From Sipunculus nudus (lineage: Eukaryota; Annelida; Sipuncula; Golfingiida; Sipunculidae): 64,000 nt of DNA. The stretch is from positions 24,203,839 to 24,267,838 of the forward strand of contig CM049316.1 in assembly GCA_026874595.1 (NCBI GenBank), in the 5' to 3' direction. A model generated the notes under the pieces. That model did not search any database, was not told the DNA's origin, and was given only the letters and a program-made list of their open reading frames with translations. Each line of letters opens with the position of its first letter. Position 1 is the first letter of the stretch. The translations under genes were made by a program, and so were the position numbers. Of the stretch, positions 23,991 through 38,149 are shown piece by piece.

Positions 23991-25699
23991 AGTATATATA
24001 TATATATTTGAAATTTGTCATACAGACGCTTAAATGTATATATGTGTGTGTGTGTGTGCAATTCATGACCCCACTCTCACCCTGGAAAGCATACTCAAAG
24101 AACGTGTCCAGCCCGTGAAAACTTGCTGAAACTACAACTTTAGCAGAGAATAATGTCCGGAAGCAACACGCAGGACATTCAAAAAGACCAGAGTGATAAT
24201 AATGTGATACTCTCATGTGCAATTTGCATTATGACGTAAAGTTCAATCAGTTTTATCAATATACAATGGTCAAATGTATTTTTATTTTTCCTTTTTAATG
24301 AATTTTATTTTCACTGATAATACTTTAACTATCACCTCATACACTTGACGTCTGGGTATGGTCAAATCTTGATTGTAGAGCGTGTTATTTATTACCTCAG
24401 TAACATTATTTGGTGTATAAGTAAGGTGCTGAATGATAATAAGTGCGCAATTCCACAGCATGCGTATTGTATGTAATACCACACACGTCGATATTAAAAG
24501 TAACGCAATGTCGTCGATAATCCAACGAACTGGTAACTAGAGCACAGCGATTTCATCACTCCCTGCCACCGCCAGCCAAGACACGCTCAAGTGGAAATGA
24601 ACCGAGTATAACTGATGGGCCGCAGTATTTTCAATTACATGTATTTATGAGGTTAGGCCTGCCAAGTAAAAACTCGCTTTACGAAAAGTATATATAGTAA
24701 TACTACTGCTAAACAAAAAAGCGCTTATCAATGTCAAAACAACAATTTTGCATTTCTGTTTATGAAGCATGTATGTATAAATTATGATAAAAAGAAAGGA
24801 CCAGCGCTTTATTCATACGACAAAACCAAGTTGCTTATCAGCTGATTTTTGCAGAATCTAAATATGCCACCACGGCACCAGTCACAACATTGTTAATGTT
24901 ATAACAACAAGAAACTTTGTTGCAAAGCGTCGCGAGCGATATTGAACAAACTCGACCAAGTCAAGAATCGCCATCGGCATCTTGTACTACTCTACATTTT
25001 CTTGCTCTAAATTTTATATTACTGAATAATCTCGTTATTTTGATAATAATCACCAGATTGAGAATATCCTTTAAAATTCCCACAGACTCCATCCTCGATT
25101 TTGTACAGCCTGCCACTTCGTCACTAGAATCAAACCTGTTGCCAATGTTGGCGTGTTGGCTTGCAGCGGCCGCTGTCTGTGTCACCGACTTATGTTTCTA
25201 ACAACGTATACATGGCCCAAAATTACATGAGGCTAATGTCGAAGTTGCCATAAATCTACAGATCTAAATTCACCGCTTTATTCTCCTTTAACGTGTCTCA
25301 GACATTGTCATCTTACGATGATTCCTCCGCATCGCTTGATCAGATCGTCCCGTCGGCCTTGCTGAAACCACGTGGACGCGCCACCGGGGTTCTGGTTGTG
25401 ACGTCACACACGTCCCAAGGGCTGTCTCAACTTTTTCAGGGGGCTCCCTTGACTCTGTTCACATATTCTTTCCTATCACGGGAAGTAGCTCCCCAATGTC
25501 AGTAATTTTTACATCTATTCTATTTGTAGGTTCATACCTTTCATATATGCAAAAACACCCAGAGGGTGGAAGTAGGCCTTTAAGCCTAGAGAAATAAATT
25601 GCTATTTAAAAGATTGTGTAAATGTGACATATTCCCAGATGTATCCATGAATTACATATCATCAAACTTTGCAAGGTATCGCAATTGTAAGCAGACAGT

Positions 25700-26061
25700 G
25701 GCGTCAATTTATCTTCAAGGTGTGGGGATGACTCGCAGGCGTGCGTGGGGTCATCAAAATTGGGAAAACTGTTGCCACATTTCACATATATTACAATTTA
25801 ATTTAAGGTTAAAAAAACAAGGTATTAGGTTTCCAGTATAGGTTAATTAAAAACTAGGTTTAGATGGAATATTTCATAGTAAACTCAGAAATGGAACCAA
25901 CGTCTATAAATCTAATTTTTAAATTTCATTTTTAATGTATAAATATTATTCTCCGAATAGCGGGGGGGGGGGGGGGTGATTACCGTACACTGACCCTCCC
26001 CATCTTTTCCTAAAAAGTGGGGGGGGGGGGATATGTACCCCCAACCCGCTGTATTGACGCC
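25700..26061. mobile_element. G-run MITE, copy 2
   Basis: Duplicate of 14695-15054 with the same GGCGTCAAT/ATTGACGCC ends; it differs only in G-run length. Confidence 0.6.
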
Positions 26062-27778
26062 CGTGTTTATAGCCACAATGCCTATCCTTTAACCTTTTAT
26101 GGCTTGCAAAAGGCTGCGAATCAGGTATGGATCATTTTAATTCCTGACAGAAAACAATACCTTACAGAAGCCCTCACAAATTCAAAGCGTGATTGGTGCA
26201 ATAAATTAAGGCATGGTAACCTGAATTTATGTTAGGATCATGCACATCTTTTTTACTTAAAAAAATTGTAACAGTTGCCTGTGTATCAAACGTGTATATC
26301 TAAAAGAATGACTGCTATTTTTATATTGAATCTTAAAAATTGCATCATTTTGAGGGAATGATGCACATGTGTTAAAAACTTGAATAAGACGGATCGCTTA
26401 TTAAATATTGCTACTTTCAATTTGTTAAAAAAAGAATTTTTAAAATGGCAAAAATCATCATACACGTAGTCGATGCCACTAAATTACTAGGTGACTAAAT
26501 TTTAATCAGGTAAATATATGTTAAAATACCGAGTGATATCAACAGGTTTCCTTTGTTAAGGCTTTTAAACAATCTCATGACTGTTTTTAAAACAAATTGT
26601 TTGGCATATTTGTACTCAAATTTGGTATTGTAACCGGACATGTCGGGACGGTATTTATGGGTCTCATCGGGGTTTGTGGGTCGTTTGTTACACCCTAGTT
26701 GCAGAAAGCGCCATGTTATTATAGAAGGTACATTTCTTATCTTAGGACCGAAATGCTGTATTTTGTTGGTCATTGTACTGTTATAATCGAAGTCTTTCTG
26801 ACATTCGTTACTTACCTTCTTGAGACAGTGTTCTGGTCTCCCTTCTTGTTCTTGGTGTTTATCTCGGTAGTGTTGTAATTAACGTTTGTCTTTATTGTCT
26901 CCTTGACCTCTTCACCTTCGTCCTTGAACTTCAGACGGTAGATCTAGGAAGTTAATTATACAATTAGTAATATACATTGTTGTCATATATTTTATAAATG
27001 TTACGCAAGATGAATCACTAAGAATAAGAGATCCAATATTAAAGGTTAAAATAATAATACAATATTAGTTGTCTTAAATCGTGTCATTGTGATCTTGTAA
27101 TCAACAGCCATATTCAAATAATTTGACAGTTTTCTCCATTTCAGTATCATATGTGAGACTGTCGTATATTTATGTACAAAGGATGTGAATATTGAAAGTT
27201 TTTTTTCGCCATTGTATGAAATGATTGTAAATAAACACAACCGCGGGGAATATAACACAAAACGGGTCGTACAGCACTCATTTTGTTCTAATATTGCATT
27301 TTCTTAAATATCTCACATTAACGAGATTGTCCGAGACTTCCTTGGTCGTCTGCTTCATCAGGAACACTCCGACCAGGAAGCCCGCCACGATTATCCCAAC
27401 CAGAATGACCACCGATAGAGCGATCAGCACATGCTTCCCAGTTACTTTCTTCTCTTCCATGTTGGGCTCCTCCACAGTGAACTGTGAACAATTACATACG
27501 TATATACTATTATCAGACCACAAAATATCTTTTGTATCTCACTGGCGCCACCTGACTGACACTGAATGTTCGAGACCGTTGTGTTACAAAAATGATCATA
27601 TTTTGCAAAATCGCAAATGATAATAATATTTTTTTTATTTTATCTGTCGGATATGTGGCTTTCATTAAATTGCATATGTCAAATTAAGCGATTGCTTATT
27701 GGACAGGAAAACTGTAGATGATACTGAAGCGTGGATGAGGTCTATTGTCAAAGTAGGTTACAACAGCAGAGGTGACGC

Positions 27779-28485
27779 TTACGCTCTTTACACAGCGCTT
27801 TACCTATAGGGCTACTACCTATATCGTAAGGCGCTGTTTGTTATGACCTCGTATCCTGAATTGCAACACCAGAGGGGAGCACTGTATTTTTGTCCAATCA
27901 GATGAGACCTTGTGCTGGAAGACAAAGCCAAGCGAGGAATACACGGAGCCAATCATATTTATTTCTTTTTGAGTGACAACTCACCCCCCCTCCCCAGCGT
28001 AACCGTCTGAACAGGCCACAGGCTCAGAGAGAATTGCCCCTGACGTGGTTTGCTTAGGGCCTTGGGCACATAGGATGCTCGGCCGATGAGCTGTAATTCA
28101 AACGAAACGTAACAACAAAGGCTGCGTGCACACCTTGCTGGCTAGTTTCAGTTGTGCAGACAACAGATACATGGCTACGCTAACACAGTCATAATGTCAT
28201 AATCGAATCGATCGATGATGCGAGAATGCAGAGGGAGCAATTTAAATTCGACCGGAAACTCATCAAGCGGCGCTTGAAGCGCAGCAATGGGCGGAGCTTG
28301 GATGCCTGTCGAGTGTTTGTTTATTGGCATCTGATTGGCTGCTTGTCACATCATACGCATGTTTATTTCAATGGACAACGAACCGCCATCTGGTGTCTAA
28401 ATATATCATAAACGGTCAAAGCTGGCAGCGTGAAAATCAGTTGCTTCTATAGAAGCGCGAGATTTCCGCTGCCTCGTGAGCGTAA
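27779..28485. mobile_element. hAT-type MITE, copy 2
   Basis: Duplicate of 16782-17488, with the same TTACGCTC/GAGCGTAA ends and GGTGACGC flanks. It was carried along by the 11-kb duplication rather than inserted independently. Confidence 0.9.
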
Positions 28486-28935
28486 GGTGACGCTGTGCTA
28501 ATTTATAAGGATTCCCTCGACACATACATAAGTAGCCAGATGTAGCACACAGCGGGTGGAATATCTGGTGATTTCATCTACGTAACTCAACTGAGGCAGC
28601 ATCCCCGGCAAAAAGCCCATCATCTGTATCAATTCAAACTCATGTTTAAAAATCTCATAGACCTCATACAAAATGTAATAAACCTTACATCGTGTTATTT
28701 CAAATGGTATAATTTAAGCAAGAAAGAAGCAAGAAAAAAGTTTCCGGATATTGTGATGTACATTATTATGCGACACTAAAAGGTTGGTTATTGTCATTGT
28801 GTATTTAAAACAATGCTCTTTTTTAACACATTTTAAATTTTTTTAACAATTAATATTTTAAATGAATGAACGTGTTTTAAGTACATGAAGAACAAGTAGA
28901 AAGAAAAGTGTTCCAGTTTCAAAGAATAAAAGCTT

Positions 28936-30397
28936 GATACAATATCCAATATCATAATGAGCTGGTCAAAAAGATTTATTACGCCTTATGGGAAGGTGAT
29001 AGTTTTAAAATCTTTAGTAATGCCGCAGTTAGTGTATCTTCTGTCTGTGCTACCAAATCCAAAAAGAAAATATTTCAAGAAGGTTGAGCAGAAGGTATAT
29101 AAATTCTTGTGGGATAATAAACCAGACAAAATGAAGAGAAGCAATACAGTTTCACCGCGTGAATTAGGGGGATTAGATATGATCCACATAGAGAGCAAGG
29201 CACAAGCACTTAAAATCGCTTGGGTAAAACGGCTGTTAGACAGGGAACAAATAGATGGTTGGCGCCATTTGGTAAATTTTCAATTTAGAAGATGGGCAGA
29301 ATTAATATTTAAAAGCAACCTTAATGTGAAACATGCTCTTGCATTACATTTACCATTAAGTGATTTTTGGAGAGATGTTCTTGTATGTTGGTGCAGGATA
29401 AACTTCAGAAGTCCACAGCTAAACAGTAGTCTCTTGAAGCAGATTATCTGGTATAATTCTGATATACAGGTCGATTCTAAACCCCTTTATAATAAAAAGT
29501 GCATCAACCAGGGAATTCTAACATTTGCGGATATACTTAATCAAAGCGAGGGAATTTATAAGTTTTTATCATATGATGAACTAAACACAAGATATGGAAT
29601 GTATCTAAATTTTCTTGAATATTTACAATTAAGACATTCTATACCAAAGGAATGGATCGTAAAGGTCAATTTTGAAAACAGAATAGAAGTTATGAGTATT
29701 TTAGAGAAGATTAGAGACATGAGGAAAGTATCTAAATTTGCATATAAAATTATAGTAGAGAACGTTTTTACTTTAGCTGAAAACTCAATACAGAAATGGA
29801 ACGAACAATTGACGTTAGAACAGAAATATTTAAAGCCAATAATTACATTTATAGTGTATCAAACTGGTTAAGGTTGCGTTTTTTACAATATAGACTTCTA
29901 CATAGACTTCTGCCCACGAATGGATATCTTTTTAAATTAAAAATTAAGGAAACGATGAAATGTGGTTTTTGTAATAATGAGGTAGAAACTTTAGTTCACT
30001 TATTTTGTAACTGTAATGTGTCTAAGGATATATGATCACAGTTGATAATGTGGTTAAAAGGATTTGAGGTAAAAACTCCAGTCCTAACAAATAATAAGAT
30101 CATACTTAATATGTCTGGGTTAAAGTGGTTTGATACTATTGTCACAGTGTTGATTTCAAAATGGTACATGTATTCATGCAGATATATATTATGCCTTCAA
30201 TTAAGAACCTTCAACAACGGATTAGAATGGTATATGGAATAGAAGAGCAAATTGCACTTAAAAATAACAAAATGGCAGATCATGATAGGACATGGTGTAA
30301 TGTTAAATGTGCTCTGTAACACTGTTATTTAATTTGCTGTACGACTTCAGGACTGATTGATTGTAACTTTTGTTTGGAATAAAGGTATTTAAAAAAA
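28936..30397 (+). mobile_element. L1/Tx1-like LINE, 5'-truncated, copy 2
   Basis: Duplicate of 17939-19400. The open frame 28957-29871, the frameshift after it and the TGA at 30033-30035 are the same as in copy 1, showing that the damage predates the segmental duplication. Confidence 0.88.
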
Positions 30398-31395
30398 GAT
30401 TAAACGAAAAAGAGCAAGCCTTTATAACTCCTATCATTATCATTTACGTAAGGTTACGAAATGGAATGACAGGGTGCTAATCAGAGCTCCGAAAACGTTT
30501 CAGTGCAAAATAACTTAAATTCAATGTTACATTTGCGAGTGTACGATGGCAGTTGCGGACACAGAGTAGGGGATGGGCGGTCCTGACCCTATCTCTCGGC
30601 CACAAGAAAATATAACCAGTATTTTATTCGAGCCTAGCTCAGAATATTAAAGGCACAAATACCGTTATTTGATGCCCCCCCCCCCCCCCGCCTTGCATAT
30701 CCATTCTTTCCTCGCCTTCTTGTCAGTTTTAAACGAACATTTTATCCAAAGATGCTTTATCTCACACGATATTGATTTGTTGTCCCTAAAAATCAGAACT
30801 GGATGATGACTGGATTGAAGCATGACGACTTAGTTTGTAAGCTGTACATAAGATTGATAAGATCTTCTCTTTTATATATAGTCTTATAGACAGTTATTGA
30901 TTTTAACGTCCTATTTGCCGTTTCATGTGCCTTATAGTTGAGCTTTGTGTAAATTTGGCTGAAATACAGTCTGTATTTGGTAATGTTATGTATCCAAATT
31001 CAATAAAATAATATAGTGGTTTGCTTTGTCAATGAATTATCTTGGTTATTTAGGTCAATAGTTGAGTTTTATAGTTTAAGTCAAACTAGTGCTTCATTAA
31101 AGATCCTCAAGGAAAGTATACGACTGTAATATAGTGTGAAGTGTGTCTATCCCTTTAAGAGATTATATATGACAAGATTATTTAAAGCTCTCACTCACAC
31201 ATATTTGTGAAACAGTTACAAATTAGGAAACGAAGAAAATCGAAGTTTGAGAAATGTAAAGAGAAATAAGTTTTAAATGTAACTTGAATACAAACGCAAA
31301 TTTGAAGTAAGAGAACACGTCATTTAGATTACCTGAACTGGCGCTTCTTTTCCGTCAGTCATCGTCTGCTTGGTTTGTGCCGTCACAGGTTTCAT

Positions 31396-32451
31396 GTGAA
31401 TCGGATGTCTCTTCTGATATCTCAGTTGGGTTCTGATGAGCGGGGCACCTCAATTGCCTTTTTAAGCAGTTGATTTTGTGTTGAATATTCAGGGACCATA
31501 GACCTTACAAAGAACTAATTTGCATAACAAATCTTACATAAACGTATCAAAACAGAATATATTAGGCAACTTCCTTGTTGGTTTTTAGCGATATAGCAAC
31601 CTTTATGGCGTTCATGCCTTTGACAGCTACACCACCACTTTAATAAAACAGCATAATTATAATGGATATCAGAAGCAAGTCGCATGAGACAATAGTTGCT
31701 AGTACTCGCATGTGTATACGTGTGTGTTAACAACAGCATGTATTTTTTATTAGGTACTAACGCAAGCCTATATATATCTGCTTACAAATTTGTTGCTAAT
31801 ATTTGTTATAACGGTTTAAACGGTTATCTTCCCAGGGGCGACTTTTTTTTGGGGGGGGGGGAGGTGGCCCTTTCCCCCTTTTCTGCGACCTAAAAACTCA
31901 CTTATTATACTGAGGAACGGGACCAAAAGTTCCCCGATTGCATCATTTAAGCCAATATTCTTAAAACGTTTCTAAACTATATAAGGGGAAAATGTTTTAC
32001 TTCTAACCATCGAGCTTTCCCTCATCAACCTGCGACACCATGCCCCCCCCCCCCAACTGTTCTAAAAGGTCTTTCTTCCCCCACCACCACACACACAAGT
32101 GTTATTGGTGGCATTATTTAAAGAGGTTAAATCCCCAGCTGAGCAGAGGTATACTTCACTATTTAATTCATTTCGCATTATCAGTCTTGCTTGATTGCAG
32201 TAAATACAAAATGACGCCAGATTCTACATTCTGTTTCATGTCGTAATGATGTACCAGGAAGTCAACCGCTGATCACAGCGCCATAATTTAAGCAAATGTC
32301 GCCAACAACATCGCGTGACATAGCGACATATCGCGTGATTTATCATTATTATTTGCCAAAACAGGAATTTCTTGCTTTCTTGCTCATTTGCAATACACAC
32401 AAAAATATGTTGCTGTTTGCCTATCTTTATATGTCTGCCTTTCTCTCATTA

Positions 32452-32499
<48 letters not shown>

Positions 32500-35400
32500 A
32501 ATTATTCCTATTGTAGAAATAGATCTCCTGAATCTATACCGAACAGATGTAATATCTGTAATATTTATACCTTCGCTACAGTTGCCTGTACAACCAGGAG
32601 TGTTACTAATGATTAAGCCTTATATAGTGCTAGTCTGTGAGCAGTTTGTACTAGAGTGCAATATAATGGCAAAAAGTAGCCCATAAGTCAAGAACAGGGT
32701 AATTCTTTACATCTCCTATGAACTCATTTCGTCTTTCATCCAAGATAGTCTAATAAGTTGTGGGTTATGCATCTTAAGCCATCATTGTAATCATTCGTCA
32801 TCTAATAAACAATTTAAATAAAAATATCTTCATGTACATTTACCTTTTCTTATTATTGCACCTTCGCCAGGAAGGTTTTATGTGTTTCCCTTGGTCCGTT
32901 GATTTATCAGTTAACGACGTCTACTTAAAGCAATAGATGGATTTTAATGAAAGTTTGTAGAGGGTATGTGTAACACCTGAGGAATATTGATTCAATGTTT
33001 GAGGTAATACGAAACACCAATTTCACCACTATTGTGATACAGGAAAAAACTTTGTCCACATGGAGACCATTTCATTCACAGCTATTTCTTATTGTTAAGC
33101 AACTGGCCAGGTGGACCCGTGTTAATGAAGCGTAACACTGAAAAGCTTGATTTTAAAGGCACCTGGCAAGGGGTATTAGGTGGTCGTGCGACGACAAATA
33201 CATCTAGTAATCAAATGGTTTTTATTGTGTCTGTCGTATTGATGAAAGCTTTTGTAGTGTATATATATATGCTAATATATACTAAAATTATAAAACCGTA
33301 AGGACAAATGATGGTTGAAAATTAAATTTTGAATATACTAAGGAGTTAAAGAAATTGGGTTATTTTTTATTATTATTGAAAAATGGATCATATTGAAAAT
33401 ATATGTATTGCTTTAAGACAATGAACAGGAGGAATGGTAAAAAAATAGGAAAATGTTTTATGCCTATTTTTGCCACTCATACTGACATTTTTCATGATTC
33501 CATACCATGCACAAAATACAAAATAAATTAACTGAAAGGGATAACAATAAAGAGCAGTATAACACTCACATGCAGAGCACAAGGGCACCCCTAGTGGCGG
33601 ATTTAATGCAAACAACAATTTTTGATGTTTATAGACATTAGATGACTGGCTGTGTCCGAGACTCAAGGTCTTTTCAAATAAACAAATAGCAAAATTATAT
33701 CATTTTGACTAAAGATATATATGTAACCTTGTTGTGGATATAACATTCCCACATACTTAATTCAATGTATATGCAGATATCGTGCTGATAACAGGTGATA
33801 AGTTGCCAGTTTGAAAGCTAGAACTGGTTTTCTTCTTTGAATACAGATGTAAAGGGATTATATTAAATCTGCTATTCATATAAGTCAGGGAAACACCAGA
33901 AATAGGTATGACATAAAGTATCCTTAAAATTTTATTGCGTAATATTGCAAATGGTAGTCCACAGAGAAAGCTGATGTCACATTATACTTTTTGATAAAAG
34001 CTACTGTGTAGTAGCAAACAAAATAAACTTAAAAGAAATATCGCGATAAATTAGTGGGCAAGGGGTTTCGAACCGAGTAAAGATCCTGGATCCTCGGCTG
34101 AAACACCCTCCAACTGGGTAGTGGGTACGAACACAAATTCACAATTGTATCAGAGGCCCTGAAATAAGGAATGCCACTTTAAGCATAGTGCACGGCAGGA
34201 TGGTTAATATTAGATACATGGTTCTAGTTTTGTCAAGGTATGCAAGTTTTATCAAATGATTAAAAGCCCCAGAAAATTCGGCAATAGTTTTCATTATCTG
34301 TGAAACTTTCTTACACTATGATAAACTAGTATGATAATTGAGAAAATATTAACTTATTGAATAAGTTAAAGCTAAATAATATATAGAACGTTCAGCTTTT
34401 ACTGTCATTCTGTAAGTTATTACCACCAGATGGCTATTTTAATCGACCCCTCTGATCCAAACATAACCAGTTTTAATTATGTTTACCAAGAGCGCTGTTT
34501 TCTGATTTTACTAGGGCAAATGCCCACGCATATATCCAACAGCACATTTCAAACCGTCATTGATCGCTGCTTCCTCTAGAAGACGATGATCTCTATATTA
34601 TAAATAAGCAAACGTCAATAGAAATGATGTTAGTATCACCTGAGCTAGAGATTCGAAAAAAAAAATAAAACTTCACTGCAAGGAAACGCCGGCACACTTT
34701 AACAGATCATTTCCTTATACCGCACAGACTGTTCGATAAGGGGCGTCAATATAGGGGGGGGGGGGTTACTTTTTGGCACGGGGGATGGTCAATGTAATAT
34801 TCCCCCACTATTCGGAAAATAATATCAATATATTGCAAATGAAATATATTAATAAATAGAATTATAGACCTTGGTTCCACTTATGAGTCTTCAATGAAAT
34901 ATTATAAACCTGACTTAGAATTTACTTATTCTGGATACCTACCTTATTTTCCAAAACATTACACCTAATTTTAATATAATTGAAATGTGATTCAGTATAT
35001 ATATATATATTTGAAATTTGTCATACAGACGCTTAAATGTATATATGTGTGTGTGTGTGTGCAATTCATGACCCCACTCTCACCCTGGAAAGCATACTCA
35101 AAGAACGTGTCCAGCCCGTGAAAACTTGCTGAAACTACAACTTTAGCAGAGAATAATGTCCGGAAGCAACACGCAGGACATTCAAAAAGACCAGAGTGAT
35201 AATAATGTGATACTCTCATGTGCAATTTGCATTATGACGTAAAGTTCAATCAGTTTTATCAATATACAATGGTCAAATGTATTTTTATTTTTCCTTTTTA
35301 ATGAATTTTATTTTCACTGATAATACTTTAACTATCACCTCATACACTTGACGTCTGGGTATGGTCAAATCTTGATTGTAGAGCGTGTTATTTATTACCT

Positions 35401-35638
35401 CAGTAACATTATTTGGTGTATAAGTAAGGTGCTGAATGATAATAAGTGCGCAATTCCACAGCATGCGTATTGTATGTAATACCACACACGTCGATATTAA
35501 AAGTAACGCAATGTCGTCGATAATCCAACGAACTGGTAACTAGAGCACAGCGATTTCATCACTCCCTGCCACCGCCAGCCAAGACACGCTCAAGTGGAAA
35601 TGAACCGAGTATAACTGATGGGCCGCAGTATTTTCAAT
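31396..35638. other. Upstream flank of the duplicated exon 1b
   Basis: Copy 2 counterpart of 20395-24635. Landmarks are a C run at 32043-32054 and a longer (TA)n tract (about 32455-32497) than in copy 1. No exon was recognised. Confidence 0.5.
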
Positions 35639-38140
35639 AAGCTATAATAAGCCGGTTTTGTGCAAGCTCGTCGGACATTAGTAAAATGTGTTTCTATAAA
35701 AATATTACCATGTAAAACATGTATTGCTTGTATATTGGCACTCTAGAGACTACTCAGATAAACAACTCGGTCGAAGATACTATCAATATGGAAGCCTCAT
35801 TGTGTAATCAAGGACTAATTACAGATATAATTGAAACAATATATTTCATCTAAATAATAAATATGAAATATTTGAAAATAAAATAAAATAAATACTGAAA
35901 CCGGATACTGCAAAAAGGGCCCCAAACCGCCCCGCGAACGCAAAGGAAGCCGACATATTCCCAGGTTCGTTCGTGCACAGGTGACTCTCCATTTGTGAAT
36001 ATTCCATGATGACTACTGAATACGGGTAATGTGCCAGATCCAAACCAAATTCTACTCGATTTTTCATTGGTTCATTCACGAAATGCCCTGCAGATTTCAT
36101 GATAGCGTGAGTTATATTGAGAACAAACACATACACAAACACACACACATAAACAAACACACGAACGGTGAAGAACGCATACCTCCCTGGCGTAGGCAAT
36201 GGTTTACATTTAAACAGGTACTACAGAATGCGCTTGCCAACATTTTCTAAGTCGATGGTCTAAGTCTTTTGTTTACAGAAGAAAAAGCTTCGGTTCCTAT
36301 CTTAGAACTATATATAGCACCTTGCATAATCACCCTGTGTGGTATACTATGCAATTGATTGATTCGTATAAAGTAACTTATTGCATGACTATGCTGCGTC
36401 ACGGCCGTTCGAAACCTTCAATGGTCAGGCGATCTTTACGTTAAAAGTTTGTATACAAGGAAGAAGTACAATATAGAAAAATTACCGGACCGTGAGAAAA
36501 TAGGATTACACCATGGGATTCGAGGCAAGGAGACTTTCACCTATCTAACATAAATTTGCTATATAAGATATGCATCATCATATATGCTGTACATAACCAA
36601 ACATGGCCATGCTAAGTAATACCAAACACGCCTATATGCTAATGCTGACGTAATGCAGTATGCTTTATCATGAACCACCCTCGGCCTCCAAAATATCTAC
36701 AGGTCATGTCTTCCTTTACAGTGTGTCACGTGATCAGATATGTGTTACTTGATTCACTCACAGGCGGGCGTCTTCTGATAAATATAAGTGGGTTCTGCTT
36801 ATAGATTGTTTAAATGGGGGTCTACTCTGTTAACAATATCTCACCTTTTTGGGTGTGGTTAGACCAAAAGGGCATGGCAGGCTTACAAAAAGTGGCCCAA
36901 GGTCTTTTATAAGCATCGATTATATTACTCCATAAGTGGACGCTTAAACATCCCCCCCCTACACACCCCGGACCGTCAGGGATACAGACCCTTATTCTAC
37001 CCTTAGGTGTAACACAGAGTATGATTAGGATTTTTTTTTGCACAAAATGGTAGTCCAGGACCTATATTTTGAAAATCAGACTGATGCCATTTTGGAATCA
37101 CTGGGGAATTATTTAGAAAGGTATTAAATTTTGAATTAAAAGAAATAATAATAATACAGTGCATCCCGTTTTCGTGAAAAGCCCAGTATACTAGTGCCGT
37201 ATAACGTACCTTAGCAATTGTGAGACGTATCTTTGATGTAGATAATTCACATGAATCCTGATCTTGGATTTTTTTTTCATTTTGATTTCTAATCAAATTT
37301 AATAGAAAATATGAAAATATGCTCATATTTAAATGTCACATTTTATGCAGTCTACAAAGCGCCCATTGGACATAATTTTAATCTGCTGAAAAAACATCGG
37401 GGAATCATTTACTCAGCTCTGAACATAAGGATATTTCAAATTGCCTTGCCATTTTCTGTTATACCGGAGAGACCATGAACTGCATATAACTTTATCTTGC
37501 TAACGCCAGTATAATTGATCACCAATCTGAAGTTCTAATTATTAATGTAGGATTTTAAAATGTGAATTATTTTGTGCCTTCTTTTGCCATTTAACTCATT
37601 ACAAATAGATTTATCAACATAAGTTTAAATTGTTTGGTTTGCCAAAGTAATTTACATTGTTCAGCTGATCCACTGGATTGAGCTTTTTAAATTAACTTAT
37701 TTTTCTTTATCTTAATATCACCATGAACACAGCAATGATGAAAATATGCAGTTTTAAGATTATTTTTGCAGTAATCTTGTACTGATCGAGAAATACAACA
37801 AGAAAATGCAAATAGTTCAGAACTTGAAATATCCCAAAAAGTTTACACCACATAAGAAATTTGATGTACAGAAAAACGTTTTGACAAATTCCTTTGAAAA
37901 TAAAACTAAGGACTAAAAAAAATTCCATTTATATTGTTGACCAATATTTCTGTTTCCTTTCCAGTTTTACTTATCGCATAACAGGTCACGTTGTCAAGAG
38001 CGTACATCATTTCTAAGCCCCCCCAAAAATAAACTCTACACCGTAAAACTATCGATTTAACTGTTAAACATTCCAAGATGAACACAGCGATTCTCAGTGA
38101 GTGCGAGCAAGGTTAAATACACAAAGGAACATATATAATG
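35639..38140. other. Intergenic sequence upstream of the duplication
   Basis: Unique, AT-rich, with no supported gene. A block at about 35960-36090 is shared with 52535-52665 (common pieces include TTTGTGAATATTCC followed by ATGAC). The CA-rich stretch 36122-36160 creates an apparent minus-strand open frame that I do not consider coding. Confidence 0.5.
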
Positions 38141-38149
38141 CATCAGCCC

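Larger units (their letters stand above)
13631..24635. repeat. Tandem segmental duplication, copy 1 (11,005 bp)
   Basis: The segment starting TACATGTATTTATGAGG at 13631 and ending CGCAGTATTTTCAAT at 24635 is repeated head-to-tail at 24636-35638. The copies differ mainly in homopolymer and (TA)n lengths, a few single-base changes and one 10-nt deletion in copy 2. Copy 1 contains exons 1, 2 and 3 of gene A, a hAT-type MITE and an L1-like LINE. It is either a very recent duplication or an unresolved haplotype duplication in the assembly. Confidence 0.95.
26816..31395 (-). pseudogene. Duplicated 5' part of BRICHOS gene A (exons 1b-3b), broken
   Basis: Exon 1b (31333-31395) and exon 2b (27317-27481) match copy 1 and would encode the same tail and transmembrane helix. 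Exon 3b (26816-26943) is 128 nt instead of 138: ten bases are missing near its 3' end, just before the conserved GTAAG donor. Gene B and copy 1 both have the full form, so copy 2 carries the deletion. The frame then shifts; splicing on to any downstream exon would reach an early stop. There is no exon 4-6 in this copy. A transcript starting here could still use exons 4-6 of gene A if exon 3b were skipped in favour of 3a. As it stands it is a partial, disabled gene duplicate. Confidence 0.85.
24636..35638. repeat. Tandem segmental duplication, copy 2 (11,003 bp)
   Basis: A head-to-tail repeat of 13631-24635. The junction at 24635/24636 joins the end of copy 1 (TTTTCAAT) directly to TACATGTATT. 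Copy 2 ends at TTTTCAAT (35631-35638) and continues into unique sequence AAGCTATAATAAGCC. It holds duplicate exons 1-3 of gene A, the MITE (27779-28485) and the LINE (28936-30397) with the same frameshift and stop as copy 1. Confidence 0.95.

Noticed and set aside
35846-36199. 117-codon minus-strand frame
   Set aside because: Part of it is translated from a CA-rich repeat and there is no domain or splice evidence, though the block it contains is noted as a shared repeat.
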